From: Luidia sarsii
Lineage: Eukaryota > Echinodermata > Asteroidea > Paxillosida > Luidiidae
DNA: 64,000 bases
Direction of reading: 5' to 3'
Assembly: GCA_949987565.1 (NCBI GenBank)
Contig: OX465113.1
Location: 4,736,547 to 4,800,546 of the forward strand
Below are positions 21,500 through 31,900 of the stretch, in pieces. Numbering within the stretch: the stretch's first letter is position 1; every line of letters starts with the position of its first letter. The notes under the pieces were generated by a model, which did not search any database, had not been told where the DNA came from, and was given only the letters and a program-made list of their open reading frames with translations. Made by a program: the position numbers and the translations under genes.

Positions 21500-24400
21500 G
21501 AGTGGTATGCCCAATCTTGGCCCAGCACTCGGTGGCATGGACTTAGGATCGTTCCTGAACAACCCAGCCCTCATGAATGCTGTAAGCCGATAGGGGGGAG
21601 GGGGGGGGCCATCGGAACCAGCTGCGTGCACTGCGGAAGTACAGCAGCCAATACAAATCGTGCCTGCAAATCTGCCTTGCACAGTGATTCTGCCATGCTT
21701 GAAGAGAGTCACCGACGGTATTTTCCTGTCGTGTATGATGCCTTGAAATACTAAAGAGGATCACTCTGAGGATCCATGGGAGACACTGAGAGGAATCAGA
21801 AAACTCTGATGGTATACAGTGGAACGTCATAATAACAAACACCGATAAACCGAACATTCTGCTATAACGAAAGTGCCCTTTGGCTCCCGTTTTTTGTGTA
21901 CAAAATATGCAGACGCAGCTGCTATAACAAACGACCGCTATACCAAACAATTTTTATGGATCCTGGGATGTTCGTTATAGCGACTTTCCACTGTATTCAA
22001 TTTCATTTCAAATCAAACTGTATTGATGTTGCCGTCAACGTTGCTTGCAAATATACACATGTCATAGGTGGAAGAAAGAGTTCGCTACAATTTCTTTAAA
22101 CGTTTCCTTGTTCTTTGTTGGCTTATTCCCAGGCATCTTCACTATTACAGAATCCACAAATGCAGAACATGTGAGTATGTCTAGTAATTGAGAGTAAATA
22201 ACTGTGTAAACAGATGAAATTAACAATATTTTATTACATGTACATCCAAAGAATTTTTAACCTTGATGTACTTACATCAATGTCATTGATTTGTCTTTGT
22301 CATGATTGCTGTTGCCATTATTGTCAATATTGTCACCGAGTAGGGCAAATTCTCAATGAATTGCATCATTATCATGGTCATTATTGTCATTATTGGCATT
22401 ATAGATGTAACATGATGTAAAAAAAGAAACTCATTGAATTATTGGCATTGTCATTGTCATTATTTTCATTATTTTCATTATTGCCATTGTTGTCATTATT
22501 GTCATTGTTGTCATTATTGCCATTGTTGTCATTATTTGCATTGTTGTCATTATTTGCATTGTTGTCATTATTGACATTGTTGTCATTATTGACGTTGTTG
22601 TCATTGTTATCATTATTGTTGTTATTGTCGTTAGGATGAGTTCATTGATGGGCCAAGCCATGCAGCCAGAGAATCCACAGAACCCAGACCAGCAAGCCAG
22701 CATGGCCAACCTCTTACAGGTGTAAGTAATGGCCCTAGATTGTGTGACCAGCAAGCCAGCATGGCCCACCTCTTACAGTTGTAAGTAATGGCCCTAGATT
22801 GTGTGACCAGCAAGCCAGCATGGCCAACCTCTTACAGGTGTAAGTAATGCCCCTAGATTGTGTGACCAGCAAGCCAGCATGGCCAACCTCTTACAGGTGT
22901 AAGTAATGCCCCTAGATTGTGTGACCAGCAAGCCAGCATGGCCAACCTCTTACAGGTGTAAGTAATGGCCCTAGATTGTGTGACCAGCAAGCCAACATGG
23001 CCAACCTCTTACAGGTGTAAGTAATGGCCCTAGATTGTGTGACCAGCAAGCCAGCATGGCCAACCTCTTACAGGTGTAAGTAATGACCCTAGATTGTGTG
23101 ACCAGCAAGCCAGCATGGCCAACCTCTTACAGGTGTAAGTAATGACCCTAGATTGTGTGACCAGCAAGCCAGCATGGCAAAACTCTTACAGGTGTAAGTA
23201 ATGCCCCTAGATTGTGTGACCAGCAAGCCAGCATGGCCAACCTCTTACAGGTGTAAGTAATGGCCCTAGATTGTGTGACCAGCAAGCCAACATGGCCAAC
23301 CTCTTACAGGTGTAAGTAATGGCCCTAGATTGTGTGACCAGCAAGCCAGCATGGCCAACCTCTTACAGGTGTAAGTAATGGCCCTAGATTGTGTGACCAG
23401 CAAGCCAGCATGGCCAACCTCTTACAGGTGTAAGTAATGGCCCTAGATTGTGTGACCAGCAAGCCAGCATGGCCAACCTCTTACAGGTGTAAGTAATGGC
23501 CCTAGATTGTGTGACCAGCAAGCCAGCATGGCCAACCTATTACAGGTGTAAGTAATGGCCCTAGATTGTGTGACCAGCAAGCCAGCATGGCCAACCTATT
23601 ACAGGTGTAAGTAATGACCCTAGATTGTGTGACCAGCAAGCCAGAATGGCCAACCTATTACAGGTGTAAGTAATGCCCCTAGATTGTGTGACCTGTCGAG
23701 CCAGTTAGGCCACCACACATTTAAGTAAAAGTTAATGTGTGGTAGTGTGGCATGGCCAATAATATCTAACCTAAAAAAGTGTTTGGGTAGCTGTGCAATG
23801 TGGTATCTTAGGAAAAAGATGAAGATCCCATTGAAAGATGTATGTAGTGAGGCACAAAAAGCTGGTGAGCGAAGAGCAAACCAATTGAAATTCCATCCCG
23901 AGAAAAGAGGGTTTGGAAAAACCTGGCTATGTCCGGGAAAAAATGTTAAGAGATATGGTTCCTAGAGATAAACTCTTTAACCGCTTTGCGCCGGGTTTTT
24001 TTTTCAGCGCCGATGACCGCCATACGTTTTGTTTTTAACAATGCATCATTTTCAAATCTCGCTAAAACAATCGGAACAATATATTTCTGTGAAATAAATC
24101 GATAAGGGTTTACTATGGGTACAAGAGAGTAAAACCTGGCACAATTCAGACGTTGTTGTGGCTTTTGTCAAGAGATTATCCGTTCAAAAAAGGGCCCATT
24201 GTGCGTCATCAATGGACCGTAACGGATGTGTGTGTATGTGCATGCGTGTACAGTGCTGTCAATCCCTGACCGCAGACTCCAGCCTCCACTCCAGCCAGTC
24301 AAATCTTCAAGTTGGGTGGCTACAACCGACCGTACAAATTACGGTAAAGAATCTGGGGGGAATTCCAATGCCAGACCGACGACCGTTGGGCTGTGTGGCA

Positions 24401-25040
24401 TGCAAAGACAATGTCCCCCGCGCTTTCAGCGGCAGCGCGGTACTCTCGATCCTCCACAATAAAAGTCGCGCAAAATTGCACAATTACTGCTGCTAATCTT
24501 GCAATTCATGTGGCAACTTGCGTCAACAAGGGTCTTTGTACTGATTCGTATTGCTTTGTTGTAAGCTGAAAAGAGTCTTTGTTTAGAATGTGGACAATAG
24601 TGGTGCCTGGATTCGGAGGGCCCCGTCGCATAGTCAAGCCAACGGAGCTCCGGATTCGGAGGTCCCGGCGCAAAGTGGTTAAAACGGTTTAAGAACACTA
24701 GACAGATTTGACTGCTATCACGAGCAACATTGTCGCTTGTTTTTGTAGTCTTTTTGTGTTGTTTTTGCTAACTAACATTTTCCACGGCAATTGGGCCCCA
24801 TTTGTACTGAGTCTATCTGAAAGCTGACGGGCAGGCATTGTTTTGGGGGGCTGTTCTTTCCTCAGAGGGCAGCAGATGGCATCTCACATCCAGCAGCAGA
24901 ACCCAGACCTGGTGCAGCAGATCCAGGGCATGCGCAACCGACAGAACCAGCCAGGGGAGGGAGCCGACGGCAACGAGGAAGAGCGTGGCCCCGATGACAA
25001 CAGCCCGTCGCCGGGCGGGGCCAATCCGCCCGCCAGCTAA
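16005..25040 (+). CDS. SGTA: Small glutamine-rich TPR co-chaperone (SGTA/SGTB type)
   Basis: Nine exons join in phase: 16005-16104, 16855-16964, 17695-17869, 18203-18407, 20338-20476, 21465-21581, 22133-22170, 22635-22721, 24866-25040 (381 aa; human SGTA 313). SGT proteins bind Hsp70/Hsp90 tails and hand tail-anchored or mislocalised proteins to the BAG6/GET machinery in the cytosol. Visible: N-terminal dimerisation region (MADVGRVVFSILEFLEDQI); a Pro/Ala-rich linker (about 88-115) longer than in human; three TPRs (about 122-240) with clamp-like GN, NRAAAY and SKAYGRMG; a Gly run (about 245-254); a Met/Asn/Gln-rich tail with MASHIQQQNPDLVQQI. The exon 8 donor must be CAGGT|gtaagt (end 22721): only the extra GT keeps exon 9 in frame (LLQ-V-GQQMASH). 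Exon 6 has a tandem CAGCAG acceptor. The stop is TAA. Confidence 0.95.
16255..16420. repeat. Foldback 'GATCCTAGCAGGACCTT' family copy
   Basis: Arms TTGACGTTTTGATC...GGGCAGGAGCTTTCTC and GAGAAAGGCCCTGCTGGGAT, then GAAACGTCAGGCCCACTAA and the usual flank GAGATTTGCATTTTGGTAA. It lies in SGTA intron 1. Confidence 0.75.
17945..18150 (-). repeat. tRNA-related SINE-like repeat, truncated copy
   Basis: Matches the body of the repeat at 31687-31930 (CTTAGATGGCGGCCTTC, CCAGTCAGAAGCATAAC, TTCATTCAGATGCAAACAAC, TTGTAAACCTG). It begins within the tRNA-like part and lacks the B-box half. It lies in SGTA intron 3, just before exon 4. Confidence 0.65.
18512..18634 (+). pseudogene. Broken duplicate of SGTA exon 4 end plus intron start
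   Basis: Repeats 18316-18433 (GATGGACAACCACAAGAAGG ... TACAGTAAAGCATACGG ... and the donor GTATGGCTTGCACTTTTTAC), about 200 bp downstream in the same orientation. A 7-bp insertion (ATTGGCC type) after AAGGC breaks the TPR reading frame, and ATTGATCCC has become AGTGATGCC. The donor is intact but no good acceptor precedes it. I read it as a decayed tandem duplication of exon and intron sequence. Confidence 0.8.
18636..18767. mobile_element. pogo/Tc1-like MITE remnant
   Basis: Carries GTGGAACGTCG..., GGAGCCAAAGGGCATGTTCG and GTATATCGGCATTCGTTA like the better copies at 21817-21993, 44128-44273 and 61798-61983, but its ends are damaged. It directly abuts the exon 4 duplicate. Confidence 0.65.
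21225..21360. repeat. Foldback element (GTTTGCGGTGACACC family)
   Basis: Arms AGGAGTAATAGGTTTGCGGT and its complement ending near 21360, with GGTTCTGAAAAGAACC between and AATTCACAAAAGAGAACT repeated inverted. It lies in SGTA intron 5. Confidence 0.8.
21817..21993. mobile_element. pogo/Tc1-mariner-like MITE
   Basis: 177 bp with ends CAGTGGAACGTC and CGACTTTCCACTG, flanked by TA on both sides. The interior has the TATAACGAAC and GTATACCAAAC pairs typical of this kind of short TIR element. Non-autonomous, in SGTA intron 6. Confidence 0.75.
22436..22634. repeat. ATTGTCATT-type microsatellite abutting SGTA exon 8
   Basis: Imperfect 9-18 bp repeats of (TTGTTGTCATTATTGCCA) run right up to the exon 8 acceptor (CGTTAG at 22634) and provide its pyrimidine-rich tract. 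A plus-strand Leu/Ser ORF and a minus-strand Met/Thr ORF here are products of the repeat. Confidence 0.85.
22686..23694 (+). repeat. 59-bp tandem array grown from SGTA exon 8 and its donor
   Basis: The first unit overlaps the real exon (GACCAGCAAGCCAGCATGGC, then CAACCTCTTACAGGT) and donor gtaagt at 22722. About 17 head-to-tail copies follow, so intron 8 begins with roughly 16 repeated exon ends and donors. Units differ by single bases, mainly at TAATGGCCC/TAATGCCCC/TAATGACCC. The last unit decays at 23690. Homologous flank after the array is shared with the ClpP intron copy. Frame cannot be kept through consecutive units because 59 is not a multiple of 3. Confidence 0.95.
23981..24678 (+). 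mobile_element. piggyBac-like MITE, copy 2
   Basis: 698 bp with ends CCGCTTTGCGCCGGG and CCCGGCGCAAAGTGG, flanked exactly by TTAA (23977-23980 and 24679-24682). No transposase ORF. Same orientation as copy 1 and opposite to copy 3. It lies in SGTA intron 8, about 290 bp after the 59-bp array and 190 bp before exon 9. Confidence 0.9.
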
Positions 25041-25357
25041 TTGCACGTCCAATTAATAGTCATCGCCCAAAGGAAGAAGGAAAACACTTTTGCATCTCTT
25101 AACTGCCCTGATGATTGTTTTCACACAATTCCGTTCTGTGACATTTGCTTGCATTGGCTGGATTCTCTCACCACTGATGGTTATTGAAAGATCTAAATCT
25201 CACTAAGTTAGAGGCCTGACGTTTTGATCCTAGCAGGACCTTTCTCAAAGGCAAAAAGGAAAGATCTTAATAGACAAAGGTTCATTTTGCACGCTTGTGA
25301 TTTGTGGTCAAACATGTTGTCAACTTAGATGTAACATGATGTTTGCGTCAAGGAGAA

Positions 25358-25445
25358 TGTAATTCAATGAGGGTTTGCCCTGCTCGACGTAATAAGCACC
25401 GAATGTTCAGTGTATTACGTCGAGCAGGGCAAACCCTCATTGAAT
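25358..25445. repeat. Inverted pair of tRNA-Ser SINE tails
   Basis: AATTCAATGAGGGTTTGCCC...TCGACGTAATAAGCAC is followed by its complement, GTATTACGTCGAGCAGGGC...AAACCCTCATTGAAT. Two tails of the SINE seen at 34295-34428 are joined head to head. Confidence 0.75.
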
Positions 25446-25845
25446 GTTGTCAACTGTTCATGGACTACAAATGACCAAGCAATTTACAAAGGTTAAGAGG
25501 TCCTGTGTTTGATTTAATCAAAGCTGTTGTAACTTACGATCAATCGTAAGACAATGAGCCATGCACAGAAACCCTAGGACCCATCACAATTCACAAGCTA
25601 CGATAGGTCATGAGTTACAATGCACCGGATGTCTTTGTGAAATCCACCTATGGGCAGTTAAGAGGTGAACTTAAGTACACTGTAAGTAATAATTGTGTCC
25701 TTATAATTACCAGTGCCAGAAAGATGTTATATGATTTTTCTTTTGTATACAGCTTTTAGCAGTATGTAATCTGTTTTATAAATCATGGAAATAAGTTTGT
25801 TCTGCTGACTGTTTGTCCCTCATGATGAAGATAACAAAGCATTGC

Positions 25846-25851
25846 ATTAAA
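25846..25851 (+). terminator. Possible poly(A) signal of SGTA
   Basis: ATTAAA about 800 bp past the SGTA stop codon. It is weakly supported and was chosen only as the first good hexamer noticed. Confidence 0.2.
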
Positions 25852-28066
25852 CCATGCCAGCATTCATTGACACATCACGAGGCGTAAGACATATGCTTTG
25901 GGGCTGTGGTTTTTATTCTACGCAGGTATTTGGGCAAAACGCTGTATTGACCTCAGTTCTGAAGTAAGCATTTTCACTGGTATTCCCGCTGAATATATTG
26001 AAAAGCGATGCACAGAGTCTTTCAAAGATGATTCAGTTCCCCGTCCTCTGTATCCTGGGCCAAGCCCTTTAGCGTTGAACCACAAAGCTAGGTTTGCCGT
26101 CCCTCACGAAGCCATCTCATTATCCAATGGTGTACCTTTTAAAACAACCAGTTATGTTAGTCCGCCTTGGCTATGTTATTCTTGTTGTGCTAATGCTCCG
26201 TTTAGCTTTGTGTCTCAGGTCTTTTGCGAATCCCTGGATCAGGCTCGGTCTCAGACTTTGTCCTTGTCAAACAAAAAAACCCAAAGTACAGGTTGTAGTT
26301 AGTGGCTGCAGTTGAAAAGCTTGTAAACATGTTCACTACAGAGTATTCTCTTAGAAAACTGTGGCCCCAAACTATTCTCTTAGATACCTGTGGCATTCGT
26401 AACAGATGTAAGGAATTGAGCCTGAGCCTAAGCCTTCATTTTGAAAAGGGCCTCGGAATCCTCAGTGTCAGTAAGCATGCGATGTGCCCCTATTCTTGTC
26501 TCATTTATATGTCTTGGATTGGTAGACTTCAACACTTGTGATTTGTTTCCGCAGCAGCCACAATAATTAACCATTCCCAAAACCAACGAGTGGCCGTGAT
26601 GGAAGGTTTTTGCCTAAATCAACTTCTTTAATGTATGTGTATACAAACCCCTGGATTTTGATTAATTGATTAAAATGGGTGACATTTTTGGCTGCTTAAG
26701 ATTGACTTTCAACTCTTAAGGTTTAAATTGTGATACAAGAAGATCCTTCCCTGTACCCCTCAATAAGAGTGAAACTTATTGCAAATAACGCTGGAGAGTG
26801 GATTATTCAGATTATTCTGCCTGTGGAAACCTGAAAATAGTTTTAGGTTCCTGGCTAGGTTGCAGCAGTTTTCTTATTCACAAGAAAGATATTTGTCTGG
26901 CTCAACCATAGATGGAAGCCCCCAATTTGCTGTGATTCACTTTAGAATGTTGGCCAGCACTGGAGTAAAAGCCCAATTCCTTTGTTCCAAACCTGGCTTA
27001 TTCTCCAGATCCCTGTCTCTCATCGAAAAGCTCAAGACACAGACTGGGTTTCTTTGCTGAAATTAAAGCTTTAAGTCTGTTTTCTAAATGGAGTATCGTC
27101 TTTTAAAACCAAAGCCCGAGGTCTTACTGTTTCCATGTCTCGTTCAAAACTGATTAACAAAGGGAGACAGAGCAGGGGCTCAAGCCTAAGCGAGAATTTG
27201 GAAAAGGCCCCAAGCATTAAACTGGTCAGAGACCCTTATAATTTGCATTGCAAATTCTCCTCTCACTGCATGTGATCTGCAGCAACATTCTCACTGACCT
27301 TTGACCCATGTCTGGAGGCAAAGAGGATGATATTTCCTACCATAAATAAAGAAACTAATGTGTTGAACTTGGTGTGTTCTTCATGCAGGGAGTGATCCTG
27401 TGACATCCAAAGATTTGTTGCGAGCCCCCCCCCCCTCGAAAAATAAAAGAATAAATAAATAAATAAATATTGATTCACTTGAAGGTTTGTAAAGAGGATG
27501 GTGTTTTCCCATTCAGTGACGCTGCCTCTCTGATGACCCGTGGAACAAAAAATGCCAGAAACATTTTAGGACCACTTTCCGTGTTCTTTGCTATGTTCAA
27601 TAGTGGGTTTTAGCCGGTTTAACCATAAAGCAAGTCCCTTGCAATATGCATTGGCTACGGTTGGTCAATATAGCAGGCCAAAAGATCAGAGCGGCGCTCG
27701 CAAGGGTATTGAGACTAGGGACGCTTTGCAGCTCCTATGGTGTTGCAAGAACATGTTTAAAATAAACAAATCCGATACAATCCAACAATCCAATACAAAA
27801 GACAGCTGAGTATGTAGACTTTCATTTTCTGATTATCATTACTTTTTTGGGTCAACTTTCACGTCATTTTCTTTCTGGTGAGTATTTACAAAATACCGAC
27901 AGTCAACATGGGCAAACCTACAAGACTTGTATGGGACGCTCAAACACATCTTATTTTCCAAAACTTGGACTTGACAAAGACATGTAACATTTCTCTTGGA
28001 AATCCCAGCAAAATGATTTGAGACATGAAACATACACATGGTCATTTATGATTAGACTGATATCAT

Positions 28067-28072
28067 TTTATT
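28067..28072 (-). terminator. Possible poly(A) signal of TRAPPC13
   Basis: AATAAA on the minus strand about 830 bp past the stop. If used, the purine/pyrimidine tract at 28449-28780 would lie inside the 3' UTR. Confidence 0.3.
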
Positions 28073-28448
28073 TATATCCTATGTACAAATTTACAAGAAT
28101 GTTTTCCATAAAATCAGGACTTTTGTCTACTGTTTTACAAATTTACGGAATAACAATATCTTTTTTCAACCACTAGGGTTTTACTTTGAGATGGCAATTG
28201 GTTCAGAGGGATTACACTCATTTTTTTATCAATGATAACCATGATCCTAACAATGACAGTCACAGGTGTTAGACAGTTAACTGCCGCTATTACACATTAC
28301 ATACGTGGATCTGTGAGTGTGAACTGTTTATGGGGATTCAGCGTGGCTGTGTTTGATTCAATGACAGTCTTATATTGGCATTAAGCAGAAACCATACAAC
28401 TGTCACATGATAGGGAACTATGGGCAGAGGACACAACTGCAACATCTT

Positions 28449-28780
28449 CTACTCTGTCCTTTGACAAATGAAGATGAGGAAGAAAAGGGGAAGAGAGGGA
28501 AGATGAGGAAGATGGAAGAAGAGGAAGATGGAAGAGGAGGAGGAGGGGAAAAGGAGGAAGAGGAGGAAGATGAAAGAGGAGGAAGAGGAAGATGAAAGAT
28601 AGGGAGGAAGATGAAAGAGGATGAGGAAGATGAAAGAGGAGGAAGATGAAAGAGGAGGGGAAGAAGTCAGAGGAAGTTGAAGAGGAGGGGGAGAAAGATA
28701 AGGCAGAGCATAGGGAGGAAAATAGGGATGAGGAGGAACCATGGAGGGAGAGGATAAGGAGGAGGAAGATGAAATCTAGC
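28449..28780. repeat. GA-rich (GAGGAAGAT) low-complexity tract
   Basis: About 330 bp of GAGGAAGATGAAAGAGGA-like sequence on the plus strand, hence C/T-rich on the TRAPPC13 strand just past its stop. Long Glu/Lys-rich and Ser/Leu-rich ORFs in it reflect composition only. Confidence 0.9.
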
Positions 28781-28902
28781 AATTGAAGGCTGATGACCAA
28801 GAACCACACCACACACTTCCTCATGTAGGAGCTAGGCCCGTCATTTCAGAGTCAGGTTTCTTCACCAAGGTCTCATCTATCCCCTCCTTTTGCATGCAGA
28901 CC

Positions 28903-31900
28903 TCATGCACCAGTAAGCTGTTCAGAGTAGACAAAGATCTGTGCCACATCGTCATGTTCATAGGTGCGCTTCAAATAGGTGTCAGTCAGCCGAACCCCGG
29001 ATATACTCTGCAATGGAAAAGCATAAGTCAGGGAGCACGATAAGTTGCAGTGAGAAAGGGGTTCCTATTAGGTACGGTAAGACCCTTCAGACATTAAGAC
29101 CCTTCAGACATTATCAGCCATACAGAACGTTTTGAAGACAAATGTGAGTTTAGATCAAGGGCCGACCCCAAATCCCGGACTCTGGTCCAAGAAAGGTCCG
29201 TCCTACCTGGAGACCGGGTATCGTGGCCAGCAGAGAGAGTTCTATGTCCATACTAGCACCAGGACCCAGCTTGCCCAGCAATCTGCCTGACACGCCCAAC
29301 CACATCAAGCCATTATCCGTGTTATTCAACACCAACTTCAGATCCATTGTACGCTCGCTGTTGGATAAAAGAAAAACAAATCACACATCATATTTATATC
29401 TACAGCCCTTTTCAAACTACAGAGCCAATTTTACCCCACCAACACCCCCGCCACCGTTCACACTGGACCCATTTGCTAACTCCTGGGGACACTATTTCCC
29501 AGGAATATGCACGGTCGTTTCACACCGGCAATCAATCCCCAGGGAATCAGTTGGAAGAACCTTAAATTTCCGTCAATAAAGATGAAAAAAATATTGAATT
29601 TTGTGAGCTCCACCTTGCCACTTTTATCTGCCAGTAAAATGTTTAAAAGCCATTTCTCCATAAGGCATTTAATTTTCGGTGACATATATCACTACATGAA
29701 TTTTGATATACAAGCATTATCTGCCAGTAAAATGTTTAAAAGCCATTTCTCCATAAGGCATTTAATTTTCGGTGACATATATCACTACATGAATTTTGAT
29801 ATACAAGCATTATCTGCCAGTAAAATGTTTAAAAGCCATTTCTCCATAAGGCATTTAATTTTCGGTGACATATATCACTACATGAATTTTGATATACAAG
29901 CATTATCTGCCAGTAAAATGTTGAAAAGCCATTTCTCCATAAGGCATTTCAGTTTCGGTGACATATATCACTACATGAATTTTGATATACAAGCATTATC
30001 TGCCAGTAAAATGTTAAAAAGCCATTTCTCCATAAGGCATTTCAGTTTCGGTGACATATATCACTACATGAATTTTGATATACAAGCATTATCTGCCAGT
30101 AAAATGTTAAAAAGCCATTTCTCCATAAGGCATTTCAGTTTCGGTGACATATATCACTACATGAATTTTGATATACAAGCATTATCTGCCAGTAAAATGT
30201 TTAAAAGCCATTTCTCCATAAGGCATTTCAGTTTCGGTGACATATATCACTACATGAATTTTGATATACCGGGGTATCTCAGGCACGGAACGTGCTTCAG
30301 AGATCAAACCTGTATCAAAATAAAGCTTATTTCATGCTCTTTCTGACTGAAAATTATAATTCAAAATGTTTGGGGTGTTTTTGTTTTTGACTTTGCAGAG
30401 CCAGTCTAACATCACACCAAAGAATCCCTTTCCTTTACAAGCATTTTGTAGCAGTTAACACGTAGATGAAAGAACAGGGTGATATCCTCTGAACATTGAG
30501 TAGGGCAAACCCTGGTGGGATTACATTCTCACTGATACGTGAATCGTAGTCCATCTAAGACCTACCAGCAGCTGGTAACCCTGCACTTGATTTGGAATGG
30601 CTTCTCGATGACAATGGAATCTGGTACCCCAGTCACGTTCAGCTTGACATCTCCATATCCAGGAGCCTACGTGCACAAATCAATATACAAAATTATCACC
30701 TTTGAACAATCTCTACAACAGGTCATTGTTTGGCTTCAAACAGCAAAGCAATCATCTAATATGAATTTCTGGGTTTAAAAAAAAGACAACACTAAAACTG
30801 TAAAGAGAAAAAATTAAGTTCCTCTCATTTTAGAAATACATTTTTGTTCTTTAAAAAGGAAAAGAAAAATGAGCTGAGAAATTTAAAACAATTTGTGACA
30901 CCTCAGCTTGAATGTACTAGCATTTTAACCACCTGGGTAATCAGTCCTCATGTGGTGTCCTTCCAAAATAATTCATCTTTGCCAGGTTATGGCTGCCAAT
31001 AAGAGCATTAACCATTGTAAATTTGCAGGGACCACAACCAGAATTTCATTCAGATACAAAAATCATGGTGTGTTAAACCAGGGCCCAATCTCGTAGAGCC
31101 GCTTAAACGGGATCACAAACCACACTGCGATTTGATGTCAATATGCAACACATCCTTCTCTCTGACACTACCTGTGTTCAGTTTCCAGATTTGTGTTCAA
31201 GTCACACAGCATCAAGCCTTGAGTCTCGTCTCTGAGTACGAGTTCTAAGTCATCCAGGTCGAGTTCGAGTCCAGGTTACGTGTCAAAACATTTGAGTTTC
31301 AGTCCCCGAGTGTCGCTCACCATTCTTTGTAGCTGGCTGGTCTGGAGTCGGCCTCTTTCCCCCATGCTCGTCTTCCAGACTATGTCCAGCTTGCCGATAT
31401 TGGACACGCCTTTGATGACTGCTGGCTTGTCTGATCCGGGCAGTGGCTTCGCCTTGAGACAGTACAGGTACTGTCTGGTGTCCAGCGGGTTCAGATAGTT
31501 GAAATTCCCAAACGTGGTCTTAATGCTGCCATGGAGTAACATATGGTACAATAAAGGCAAACATGCATTCAGTGTCTTTATGAAAAAAAGACAAATTGCC
31601 AGAGGCCAATTACATCTAACTCATGGTTACTTGCTATCAATTGCAAGAAGATAAATTGAAAAATTGGCAAAGAAATCTTTGACTGCACCAGGACTTGAAC
31701 CTGAGACCTCTAGATTAACGTACCAGTGCTCTTCCATCTGAGCTATCCAGCCCTTAGATGGTGGCCTTCCCAAATAGTCAAATAGTCTTTGGGTGGGGTT
31801 GCCAGTCAGAAGAAATTCAACCATTAGCTTTTATTCAGATGCAAACAACTAATGGTTGTAAACCTGGCTACAGCAAATCGGGGAACACACAAAGTAGATG

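Larger units (their letters stand above)
25041..28448. other. Convergent intergenic region, SGTA/TRAPPC13
   Basis: Between two genes that end toward each other; presumably holds both 3' UTRs. A foldback-family fragment lies at 25205-25265 and an inverted SINE tail at 25358-25445. The longest ORF (25898-26302, plus) shows no recognisable domain. A short C-run and an AATAAATAAATA run lie at 27426-27465. Confidence 0.5.

Noticed and set aside
22719..22720. SGTA exon 8 ending at CAG|gtgtaa
   Set aside because: Exon 9 would be read out of frame; the CAGGT|gtaagt donor is required.
22431..22769. Met/Thr-rich 112-codon minus-strand ORF
   Set aside because: Translation of the ATTGTCATT microsatellite and exon 8 antisense.
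25898..26302. 134-codon plus-strand ORF after SGTA
   Set aside because: No recognisable domain, no exon signals, and it overlaps another ORF in a different frame; likely 3' UTR or intergenic chance.
28381..28824. 147-codon minus-strand Ser/Leu-rich ORF and Glu/Lys-rich plus-strand ORF
   Set aside because: Products of the GA-rich low-complexity tract; out of frame with TRAPPC13.
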